From Paracoccaceae bacterium (GTDB lineage Bacteria; Pseudomonadota; Alphaproteobacteria; Rhodobacterales; Rhodobacteraceae), in assembly GCA_030625695.1 (NCBI GenBank), contig DAOUQK010000130.1, positions 1-8,980 on the forward strand: DNA of 8,980 nucleotides. The letters run 5' to 3'. The translations under genes were made by a program, and so were the position numbers. The notes beneath the pieces were generated by a model. The model worked only from the letters and a program-made list of their open reading frames with translations, did not search any database and was not told the DNA's origin. Position 1 is the first letter of the stretch; each line of letters opens with the position of its first letter. Shown here piece by piece: positions 1 through 6,143 of the stretch.

Positions 1-411
1 GATGGCGCGGTACTGATCGACGCGCGGATCGAGGGGCCGTTGGCCCCGAGTGACGCGCTCCTTGCGAGGATGGACGCGCAGATCAGAACCCGCGACGCGA
101 CACAGCCGACCAAGGAACGTAGCGCTGGCAGTACGTTCCGCAATCCGGCGGGATTTTCCAGTACAGGAAGGGCCGATGATACCCATGATCTCAAGGCCTG
201 GAAGGTGATTGATGACGCGGGCATGCGCGGTGCGCGCCAGGGCGGCGCACAGATGAGCGAGAAACATTCGAACTTCATGATCAACGCAGGTGGCGCAACT
301 GCCGCTGATCTTGAAGGATTAGGGGAAGAGGTGCGAAAAAAGGTTTACGAGAGTCAAGGCATTACGTTAGAGTGGGAAATCATGCGGGTCGGTGATCCGC
401 TGGACGAATAG
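1..411 (+). CDS. murB: UDP-N-acetylmuramate dehydrogenase MurB, C-terminal part (5' end outside window)
   Basis: The reading frame is open from the first base and ends at TAG 409-411, giving 136 residues of a protein usually about 300 long. MurB is the cytoplasmic FAD enzyme that uses NADPH to reduce UDP-GlcNAc-enolpyruvate to UDP-MurNAc, the second committed step of peptidoglycan synthesis. The piece seen is the C-terminal substrate-binding domain. It contains the GSTFRNPAG motif, whose Ser is the proton donor in the family, and the MSEKHSNFMIN motif, whose Glu is the second catalytic acid, followed by GGATAADLEGLGEEVRKKV and the usual end LEWEIMRVG. The insert after FRNPAG (FSSTGRADDTHDL) is, from memory, typical of Rhodobacteraceae MurB. 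An internal TTG at position 40 is not a plausible start, since the homologous sequence continues upstream. ddl follows after 114 bases, which fits the dcw cluster order. Confidence 0.95.
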   Translation, partial: DGAVLIDARIEGPLAPSDALLARMDAQIRTRDATQPTKERSAGSTFRNPAGFSSTGRADDTHDLKAWKVIDDAGMRGARQGGAQMSEKHSNFMINAGGATAADLEGLGEEVRKKVYESQGITLEWEIMRVGDPLDE

Positions 412-484
412 CTAAATAAATACACCCCGGTTGCGAAGACCTGACAGGCACTTAATGGGCGCGCAACATAAGGGGTAAAATCAA

Positions 485-511
485 CGGGCCAGCAAAAGGT
501 CCGGGTATAAT
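485..511 (+). promoter_or_regulatory. Hairpin followed by a TATAAT box upstream of ddl
   Basis: The 114-base murB-ddl gap contains a small inverted repeat, CGGGCC (485-490) and GGTCCG (498-503), a 6-bp stem with one G-T pair and a 7-base loop. Three bases later comes a perfect TATAAT (506-511). There is no T-run, so the hairpin does not look like an intrinsic terminator. No good -35 lies at 16-18 bases; TCAACG (481-486) is a poor match at 19 bases. If the TATAAT is a real -10, transcription would begin near 518, which is past the GAGG that appears to serve the TTG start of ddl. The promoter call is therefore weak. Confidence 0.25.
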
Positions 512-525
512 CTGAGGCACTTTCA

Positions 526-1464
526 TTGGGTCAGTCGAGCATGACACCCCAAAAAGTTGCGGTATTGATGGGCGGACCTTCGGCTGAGCGCGAAGTGTCG
601 CTGGTCAGCGGGCGTGAATGCGCCGCCGCCTTGAGGGATGAGGGATACGAGGTCGTTACGCTGGATGCGGGGCGCGACCTGTGCCAACAGCTATCGCAAA
701 CAGCGCCTGACGTGGTGTTCAACGCGCTGCACGGGCGGTTTGGCGAAGATGGCTGTGTGCAGGGCCTGCTGGAATGGCTTGGCCTGCCGTATACCCATTC
801 CGGTGTGATGTCGTCAGCATTGGCGATGGACAAACAACGTAGCAAGGCGGCGTTTGTGGCGGCTGGTTTGCCGGTGATGCAAAGTCAGTTGCACGACAAG
901 GCGCAGGTTATGGCCGCCCACGTGATGGCGCCGCCATATGTGGTCAAACCCAATAACGAAGGCTCGTCCGTTGGCATCTATCTGGTGCATGACGACGCCA
1001 ATGGCCCGCCGAAACTGGGTGATGAGATGCCGGGCCAGGTTCTGGTCGAGGAATTCGCGCCGGGTCGTGAGCTGACCTGTGCCGTAATGGGCGCCTCGCA
1101 AGGCGAACCCGCCCGCGCCCTGACGGTCACGGATATCCTGACTGATGGTTGGTACGACTATGACGCCAAATACAAACCCGGCGGGTCGCGCCACGTGATC
1201 CCTGCCGATATCCCGCAAGAGATATTTGATCTGTGCCTTGACTATGCCTTGCGCGCCCATGCCGCCCTTGGCTGTCGTGGATTGTCGCGCACCGATTTTC
1301 GCTGGGACGAAACCCGCGGGCGCGACGGCCTGATCCTGTTGGAAACCAACACCCAGCCCGGCATGACGCCCACCTCGCTTGGCCCCGAACAAGCCGCTGC
1401 GGTTGGCGTCAACTTCGGCCAGTTATGCCGCTGGCTCACCGAGGACGCGTCATGCAACAGATGA
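526..1464 (+). CDS. ddl: D-alanine--D-alanine ligase (Ddl)
   Basis: This is an ATP-grasp ligase of 312 residues, close to the family's usual 300-320. It joins two D-alanines using ATP in the cytoplasm; the dipeptide becomes the end of the peptidoglycan stem peptide. Motifs run in the expected order: GGPSAEREVSL (16-26, Glu21 binding the first D-Ala), NALHGRFGEDG (66-76), VVKPNNEGSSVG (139-150, with ATP-binding Lys141), the omega loop DYDAKYKPGG (211-220), RTDFRW (255-260, Asp257 a metal ligand) and LLETNTQPGMT (271-281, Glu273 and Asn275 metal ligands). Tyr216 in the omega loop points to D-Ala-D-Ala rather than D-Ala-D-lactate synthesis. I chose TTG 526 because GAGG (514-517) lies 8 bases upstream, whereas ATG 541 has no ribosome binding site at a usable distance. 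The stop overlaps the start of ftsQ, so the two are probably translationally coupled. Confidence 0.95.
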   Translation: MGQSSMTPQKVAVLMGGPSAEREVSLVSGRECAAALRDEGYEVVTLDAGRDLCQQLSQTAPDVVFNALHGRFGEDGCVQGLLEWLGLPYTHSGVMSSALAMDKQRSKAAFVAAGLPVMQSQLHDKAQVMAAHVMAPPYVVKPNNEGSSVGIYLVHDDANGPPKLGDEMPGQVLVEEFAPGRELTCAVMGASQGEPARALTVTDILTDGWYDYDAKYKPGGSRHVIPADIPQEIFDLCLDYALRAHAALGCRGLSRTDFRWDETRGRDGLILLETNTQPGMTPTSLGPEQAAAVGVNFGQLCRWLTEDASCNR

Positions 1465-2333
1465 AACAGGCAAAGTCGGCTGCCTACGATCCATCGCCGT
1501 CGCGTCTCAGCTATCGGTTGCAACGCTGGATGCTGACCCCCGGTATTCGGATGGGATTGCGCATCATCGTCCCGTTCGGCCTGACCCTGGCAATTGTCAG
1601 CATCTTCCTGTCGGATGAACGCCGCCGTGACGCTCTAAACCAGTTTGTTGTGGAACTGCGCGCCAGCATTCAGGAACGCCCGGAATTCATGGTGTCGCTG
1701 ATGGCCATTGACGGTGCCGGGTTAAACCTGGCCCAGGATATCCGCGAAGTTGTTCCGCTTGATTTTCCTATATCTTCGTTTGACCTTGAGCTTGAACAAA
1801 TCCGCCAGGTGGTGACCGGCCTTGACCCGGTCAAGGCCGCCTCGGTGCGCATTCGTCCCGGTGGATTGTTGCAGATCGACGTGACGGAACGCCGCCCCGC
1901 TGTGGTTTGGCGCACCCGCGACGGATTGGCGATGCTGGACCGCGACGGCGTGCATGTGGATGACATAGACAGCCGAAGTGCCCAGCCCGATCTGCCGTTG
2001 ATCGCCGGCGCTGGTGCCGACAAACATGTGGCGCAAGCGTTGCAGCTGATGGCCTCGGCGCAACCTTTGGGGAAACGCCTGCGGGGGTTTGTAAGGGTCG
2101 GGATGCGGCGTTGGGATGTGGTTCTGGACCGGGGGCAGCGTATTTTACTGCCGGGTGATTATCCGGTGCGCGCACTTGAAAGGGTGATCGTGCTTAATCA
2201 GGGCAATGACCTTTTGGAACGGGATGTGGTGGTGGTGGACATGCGTCTTGGCGAACGCCCCACCTTGAGGATGAGTAGTGCGGCACTGGAAGACTGGTGG
2301 CGGATAAGAAAGATTAACGGGGACGGGCAATAG
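1452..2333 (+). CDS. ftsQ: Cell division protein FtsQ
   Basis: This bitopic inner-membrane protein of 293 residues belongs to the FtsQ/DivIB family. In the family it forms a complex with FtsB and FtsL and controls septal wall synthesis. A basic cytoplasmic tail of about 32 residues is followed by one membrane helix (about 33-53, GLRIIVPFGLTLAIVSIFL). The periplasmic part begins with a POTRA-type domain (about 78-148) that ends in the typical VRIRPGGLLQIDVTERRPAV, and then the FtsQ beta domain. I chose ATG 1452 because GAGG (1441-1444) sits 7 bases upstream. A second ATG at 1461 forms an ATGA overlap with the ddl stop and cannot be excluded. The frame stays open back to 1425, but that stretch lies inside ddl. 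ftsA begins 3 bases after the stop, so ddl, ftsQ and ftsA look like one operon. Confidence 0.93.
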   Translation: MQQMKQAKSAAYDPSPSRLSYRLQRWMLTPGIRMGLRIIVPFGLTLAIVSIFLSDERRRDALNQFVVELRASIQERPEFMVSLMAIDGAGLNLAQDIREVVPLDFPISSFDLELEQIRQVVTGLDPVKAASVRIRPGGLLQIDVTERRPAVVWRTRDGLAMLDRDGVHVDDIDSRSAQPDLPLIAGAGADKHVAQALQLMASAQPLGKRLRGFVRVGMRRWDVVLDRGQRILLPGDYPVRALERVIVLNQGNDLLERDVVVVDMRLGERPTLRMSSAALEDWWRIRKINGDGQ

Positions 2334-2336
2334 GAT

Positions 2337-3671
2337 ATGACAGATCTTTATCAGGCACAGCGCACCATGCGATCCATGCGGCAACAGGCGTTGCAGCGCG
2401 GTGTTGTGGCCATTCTTGACGTTGGCAGTTCGAAAATCGCCTGTCTGGTGCTGCGGTTTGATGGCACCGGACGGCTGAGCGAGGATACCTCGATCGGGTC
2501 ACTGGCCGGCCAAACCGGTTTTCGCGTCATAGGGGCCGCCACCACCCGTTCGCGCGGGGTGAAATTTGGCGAAGTCACGGCGATGGCGGAAACCGAACGC
2601 GCCATTCGCACAGCGCTTCAGGCGGCGCAGAAGATGGCCGAAATCCGGGTTGATCATGTGATCGTCAGCTTTTCTGGCGCCAATCCACGGTCCTACGGGC
2701 TGGACGCGCAGGTCGATCTTGAAGGCCAGGTGGTGACCGAGGCCGAGATCGCCCGGGTGATGGCCGATTGTGACGTGCCTGAATATGGGGCCGGGCGCGA
2801 AGTGTTGCACGCGCAACCGGTCAACTTTGCATTGGATAATCGCTCGGGTCTGGGCGATCCACGTGGCCAGTTGGGCCAGACCCTGTCGGTTGATATGCAC
2901 ATGCTGACGGTGGACGAGGCGGCGATCCAGAACCTTGTACATTGTATCAAACGCTGTGATCTGGAACTGGCTGGCATTGCTTCGTCGGCTTATGTTTCGG
3001 GCATTTCGGCTCTGGTTGAGGACGAACAGGAACTGGGGGCGGCCTGTATTGATATGGGCGGTGGATCGACCAGCATTTCTATCTTCATGAAAAAGCACAT
3101 GATCTTTGCGGATTCGATCCGTATGGGTGGCGACCACGTCACCAGTGACATTTCCATGGGGCTGGGTGTGCCGATGCCCAACGCCGAGCGGATCAAGACG
3201 TTTTGCGGCGGGGTGCATGCCACCGGCGTGGATGATCGTGACATGATCGACATTGGTGGCGATACTGGCGATTGGGAACACGACCGCCGCACGGTAAGTC
3301 GCGCCGAGCTGATCGGCATCATGCGGCCCCGGGTCGAAGAAATCCTGGAAGAGGTGCGCAGCCGGCTGGATGCGGCTGGCTTTGATCAACTGCCCAGCCA
3401 GCAGATTGTCCTGACCGGTGGGGCCAGTCAGATCATGGGTCTGGACGGGCTTGCCAGCCGGATATTGGGCCAGCGGGTGCGTCTGGGGAGGCCTTTGCGG
3501 GTGCACGGCCTGCCACAGTCAGCGACCGGACCGGGGTTTGCCAGTGCGGTTGGTCTCAGCCTGTTTGCGGCCCACCCACAGGACGAATGGTGGGACTTTG
3601 AAATTCCCAATGACCGCTATCCGGCGAAATCATTCAAACGCGCGGTGCGATGGTTTCGCGACAACTGGTAG
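2337..3671 (+). CDS. ftsA: Cell division protein FtsA
   Basis: This actin-like ATPase of 444 residues anchors FtsZ filaments to the cytoplasmic face of the inner membrane and recruits later divisome proteins. The actin-fold motifs are visible: phosphate-1 AILDVGSSKIACLV (25-38), the FtsA-specific 1C domain (about 105-185), phosphate-2 AACIDMGGGSTSISIF (235-250) and the adenosine motif VLTGGASQIMGL (358-369). The C terminus KSFKRAVRWFRDNW (431-444) is a basic, Trp-rich amphipathic helix, the expected membrane-targeting sequence. About 22 residues precede the first beta strand, longer than in E. coli FtsA; ATG 2337 directly after the ftsQ stop is the natural start, with a GGGGACGGG stretch about 8 bases upstream. 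No T-run terminator follows, but the gap to ftsZ is long. Confidence 0.96.
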   Translation: MTDLYQAQRTMRSMRQQALQRGVVAILDVGSSKIACLVLRFDGTGRLSEDTSIGSLAGQTGFRVIGAATTRSRGVKFGEVTAMAETERAIRTALQAAQKMAEIRVDHVIVSFSGANPRSYGLDAQVDLEGQVVTEAEIARVMADCDVPEYGAGREVLHAQPVNFALDNRSGLGDPRGQLGQTLSVDMHMLTVDEAAIQNLVHCIKRCDLELAGIASSAYVSGISALVEDEQELGAACIDMGGGSTSISIFMKKHMIFADSIRMGGDHVTSDISMGLGVPMPNAERIKTFCGGVHATGVDDRDMIDIGGDTGDWEHDRRTVSRAELIGIMRPRVEEILEEVRSRLDAAGFDQLPSQQIVLTGGASQIMGLDGLASRILGQRVRLGRPLRVHGLPQSATGPGFASAVGLSLFAAHPQDEWWDFEIPNDRYPAKSFKRAVRWFRDNW

Positions 3672-3715
3672 GCAGGGACGCCGTATCAGACTGCAGACCA
3701 CATCCAACCCATCGT

Positions 3716-3759
3716 GGGCCGAGCGAAGCGAGGCCCCCTGGCGACGGGCGTAGCTCGGC
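3716..3759. repeat. Inverted-repeat element downstream of ftsA
   Basis: Two nested or alternative stems can be drawn. GGGCC (3716-3720) pairs with GGCCC (3732-3736) across an 11-base loop containing AGCGA twice in tandem. GCCGAGC (3718-3724) pairs with GCTCGGC (3753-3759) across 28 bases. The two foldings share bases and so exclude each other. No T-run follows, so it is not a standard intrinsic terminator. It could be an mRNA 3'-end structure for the ftsA transcript or a copy of a dispersed palindromic repeat; one window cannot decide. Confidence 0.5.
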
Positions 3760-4054
3760 GCAAACCCTGAAAAAGCTGTGTTTGCGCTCTGACAATAATC
3801 TCTTGCGCGAAATCTGGTGCATTTCAACATTACAAAAGGCTTCAAGGCGCAAACTCATCCCTTTGAATGACAGGTGACAAACTCGCCCAAAACGGTTAAA
3901 CCAATCCACGAGCACTCAGTAAAGAGAAGTGCCTGTTTGGGTCGGGCAGACCCCAATTGATAAAGCCATGATTCCGTTTGCCATCCGGCCTGCGGGCCCG
4001 AATGCTTTTGTGTCATGGAATGCGATGCCCGCAATATCTGGGTGTATCGGCGAT

Positions 4055-4072
4055 ATCCCGCGAGAATCCCGC
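4055..4072 (+). promoter_or_regulatory. Tandem 7-bp direct repeat overlapping a GANTC site upstream of ftsZ
   Basis: ATCCCGC occurs at 4055-4061 and again at 4066-4072, a period of exactly 11 bases, about one helical turn. The second copy overlaps GAATC (4064-4068), which matches the GANTC target of the alphaproteobacterial methyltransferase CcrM. The pair ends about 40 bases upstream of the candidate -35 element of ftsZ, a normal place for an activator site. A similar TGCCCGC lies at 4026-4032. Protein binding is inferred from geometry only. Confidence 0.3.
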
Positions 4073-4112
4073 ACTTATATGCCATATTTTGTGTTCTAAT
4101 CGTGTTTTTTGG

Positions 4113-4141
4113 GTGACGGCGGGGGTTTGGCGCGATATGAT
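4113..4141 (+). promoter_or_regulatory. Candidate ftsZ promoter
   Basis: The -35 element GTGACG (4113-4118) differs by one base from TTGACG, the form favoured in alphaproteobacteria. A spacer of exactly 17 bases leads to TATGAT (4136-4141), one base off TATAAT. Transcription would start near 4148, giving a leader of about 55 bases that includes the hairpin at 4164-4185. This is the best promoter-like pair I found in the window. Confidence 0.5.
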
Positions 4142-4163
4142 TGGTGGTAATATCCAACAATAA

Positions 4164-4185
4164 TGCCTGCAAACGCGGGCAGGCA
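4164..4185 (+). promoter_or_regulatory. Leader hairpin just upstream of the ftsZ ribosome binding site
   Basis: TGCCTGC (4164-4170) and GCAGGCA (4179-4185) form a perfect 7-bp stem with an 8-base loop. It ends 9 bases before the GGAG (4195-4198) that serves ftsZ ATG 4204. No T-run follows, so it is not a terminator. It could protect the 5' end of the mRNA or affect ribosome access. Confidence 0.45.
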
Positions 4186-4203
4186 GCTACAGGCGGAGCG
4201 ATC

Positions 4204-5883
4204 ATGACACTGAACCTTACGATCCCGGGACAGGCCGATTTGAAACCACGGATCACCGTATTCGGCGTCGGAGGGGCGGGCGGCAATGCGGTCAACAACA
4301 TGATCGACAAGGCGCTGGATGGCGTTGACTTTGTGGTCGCCAACACTGACGCGCAGGCGTTGCAGCAATCGGCATCGCCCAGCAAGGTGCAGCTGGGCGT
4401 CAAAGCCACCGAAGGCTTGGGGGCCGGTGCGCGCCCGTCGGTCGGGGCCTCGGCCGCTGAAGAAAGCATTGACCAGATCGTCGATCATCTGGCCGGCGCG
4501 CATATGTGTTTCATCACTGCGGGCATGGGCGGTGGCACCGGGACCGGGGCGGCACCGATTATCGCGCAGGCGGCGCGTGAACTTGGGGTGCTGACCGTTG
4601 GTGTGGTAACCAAACCGTTCCAGTTTGAGGGTGCCAAGCGGATGCGTCAGGCCGAAGAAGGCGTCGAGGCGCTGCAAAAGGTCGTTGATACGCTGATCAT
4701 CATTCCCAATCAGAACCTGTTCCGGCTGGCCAACGAAAAAACCACCTTTACCGAGGCGTTTTCGCTGGCGGACGACGTGCTGTACCAAGGCGTCAAAGGG
4801 GTGACCGACCTGATGGTGCGGCCCGGGTTGATCAACCTTGATTTCGCCGATGTTCGTGCGGTGATGGACGAGATGGGCAAAGCCATGATGGGCACAGGCG
4901 AGGCCGAGGGCGAAGATCGGGCCATTCAGGCCGCTGAAAAGGCCATCGCCAACCCGCTGCTGGACGAGATCAGCCTGCGGGGTGCCAAGGGCGTTCTTAT
5001 CAACATCACCGGCGCTCATGATCTGACCTTGTTCGAACTGGACGAAGCCGCCAACCGGATCCGCGAAGAGGTGGACCCGGAGGCCAATATCATCGTCGGC
5101 TCGACCCTGGATACGGATATGGATGGGGTCATGCGGGTGTCTGTGGTTGCAACCGGGATTGACGCAATCGACGTGCAAACCGCCATTCCGGTGCCACGCC
5201 GCCCAATGGCAGCGCCGCTGAAAACCAGCGTGTCGAACGAACCGTCTGGCGCAAATCCTCTGGAATTGGTCGATCCACTTGTCGCCGCTGTGGCCGAGGT
5301 TGCTGCCAGAGATACGGGCGACGAACCGGGGTTGTTTGCGGACATGGACGAGCAGGACGCCGCGTCAAATGGCCAGACCGACGACATATTTGGCAATGCA
5401 GTCAGCGGATCAGAGGCAGTGACGGACGATGGCCTGCCATTGCCAGCCTATCAGCCGAGCGTGCCGGAGTTTGATCCCCACAAAGACGCACGTATCACAG
5501 CAGAAGCGGCACCCGAGGATTTCGTGGCACCGGTGGCACCAGCCCCCGGCACACCGTCTGCCGAAACCATGATCCGGCTGAAGAACGCCGCGCGTAAGGT
5601 TGCCGGGGCGGCATCGGCACAAGAGCCTGTGGCCGCACAAGAGCAAGCGCAGGCTGTTGGTGGGATGCGCAAGCCGAACTTTGGCATCGGCTCGTTGATT
5701 GGCCGGATGACCGGGCATGGGACCGACACCCCCCCAGAGCGGGCCATCCCGAGCATGCATGAAAGTGCGCCACAAAGCCCAAGCGTGGCACCTTCCACGC
5801 ATCATTCAGCCGCTCAGACTGGGGCCGATTCCGAACAGGACAAGATCGAAATTCCGGCTTTTTTGCGACGTCAGGCGAATTAA
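4204..5883 (+). CDS. ftsZ: Cell division GTPase FtsZ
   Basis: FtsZ is the tubulin-like GTPase whose filaments form the cytokinetic ring. The 559-residue product has a complete GTPase core (about 14-320): GVGGAGGNAVNNMI (21-34), VANTDAQAL (45-53), the tubulin signature GMGGGTGTG (107-115) and the T7 loop NLDFADV (211-217), which completes the catalytic site of the neighbouring subunit. The C-terminal peptide EIPAFLRRQAN (549-559) is the expected docking site for FtsA and other partners. Between them lies a linker of roughly 220 residues rich in Ala, Pro, Asp and Glu, far longer than the roughly 50 residues of E. coli. It contains two ordered-looking islands, MIRLKNAARK (456-465) and MRKPNFGIGSLIGRMTGHG (488-506). 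The start at ATG 4204 is chosen because GGAG (4195-4198) lies 5 bases upstream; the frame is open earlier but the family's N terminus fits here. An intrinsic terminator follows 21 bases after the stop. Confidence 0.97.
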   Translation: MTLNLTIPGQADLKPRITVFGVGGAGGNAVNNMIDKALDGVDFVVANTDAQALQQSASPSKVQLGVKATEGLGAGARPSVGASAAEESIDQIVDHLAGAHMCFITAGMGGGTGTGAAPIIAQAARELGVLTVGVVTKPFQFEGAKRMRQAEEGVEALQKVVDTLIIIPNQNLFRLANEKTTFTEAFSLADDVLYQGVKGVTDLMVRPGLINLDFADVRAVMDEMGKAMMGTGEAEGEDRAIQAAEKAIANPLLDEISLRGAKGVLINITGAHDLTLFELDEAANRIREEVDPEANIIVGSTLDTDMDGVMRVSVVATGIDAIDVQTAIPVPRRPMAAPLKTSVSNEPSGANPLELVDPLVAAVAEVAARDTGDEPGLFADMDEQDAASNGQTDDIFGNAVSGSEAVTDDGLPLPAYQPSVPEFDPHKDARITAEAAPEDFVAPVAPAPGTPSAETMIRLKNAARKVAGAASAQEPVAAQEQAQAVGGMRKPNFGIGSLIGRMTGHGTDTPPERAIPSMHESAPQSPSVAPSTHHSAAQTGADSEQDKIEIPAFLRRQAN

Positions 5884-5904
5884 CCCTGTCACATTAACCA
5901 TTTG

Positions 5905-5929
5905 AAAGGCCGCCTTCGGGCGGCCTTTT
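5905..5929 (+). terminator. Intrinsic terminator after ftsZ
   Basis: AAAGGCCGCC (5905-5914) and GGCGGCCTTT (5919-5928) form a perfect 10-bp stem closed by a TTCG tetraloop, ending in TTTT (5926-5929). It lies 21 bases after the ftsZ stop. The A and T ends make it nearly symmetrical, so it could also work on the other strand. It indicates that lpxC is mostly transcribed from its own promoter. Confidence 0.9.
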
Positions 5930-5953
5930 GCTGTTTAATTACATAGCATTATC

Positions 5954-5962
5954 TGTGGATAG
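5954..5962 (-). promoter_or_regulatory. DnaA-box-like sequence between ftsZ and lpxC
   Basis: TGTGGATAG on the + strand matches the complement of the DnaA box TTATNCACA at 8 of 9 positions. It sits in the AT-richer stretch just after the ftsZ terminator, about 180 bases before lpxC. Only one copy is present, so chance is a real possibility. The remainder of the gap (5963-6143) shows a small AGATC/GATCT inverted repeat (6020-6033) and no convincing sigma-70 promoter pair, although lpxC should need one. Confidence 0.2.
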
Positions 5963-6143
5963 GCAGGGTTTTGCCGACCTATGACGGGGATGTTTCAAAC
6001 GGTTACAAAGAGTGTGTTGAGATCGGGTGATCTGATGGTTAGGTGCTCTGACAACAAAAGCCGGACGTTGTTGGGGACGCGGTCGGTATCTGGGACTAAA
6101 GACTGTCGCCCCAATAACTTGAGATTAAGGACGAGAGCAAACC

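Larger units (their letters stand above)
3672..4203 (+). other. Long ftsA-ftsZ intergenic region (532 bases), no convincing gene
   Basis: I see no protein gene here. The short open frames (for example 3650-3877, and 3978-4163 with 61 codons) lack a ribosome binding site and recognisable sequence. The region does hold an inverted-repeat element near its left end, a small hairpin GGGTC/GACCC (3939-3943 and 3949-3953), GANTC sites at 3970-3974 and 4064-4068, a direct repeat (4055-4072), a candidate promoter (4113-4141) and a leader hairpin (4164-4185). Its right half is less GC-rich than the flanking genes, as expected of a regulatory region. The layout suggests that ftsZ is controlled separately from ddl-ftsQ-ftsA. 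Confidence 0.7.

Noticed and set aside
2499..3506. 335-codon minus-strand open frame inside ftsA
   Set aside because: Antisense shadow of a well-supported ftsA; its sequence is rich in His, Arg and Gln as expected for a shadow frame.
3650..3877. Open frame of 75 codons spanning the end of ftsA and the gap
   Set aside because: It begins inside ftsA in another frame and runs through the inverted-repeat element; composition is unlike a gene.
3895..3900. GGTTAA as a possible CtrA half-site upstream of ftsZ
   Set aside because: No second TTAA at the 7-base spacing of the CtrA consensus, and no other TTAA in the region.
3978..4163. Open frame of 61 codons on the + strand in the ftsA-ftsZ gap
   Set aside because: No ribosome binding site, no recognisable sequence, and it runs through the candidate ftsZ promoter.
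3855..4469. 204-codon minus-strand open frame reaching into ftsZ
   Set aside because: Its larger part is the antisense shadow of the GC-rich ftsZ coding sequence; no start signals seen.
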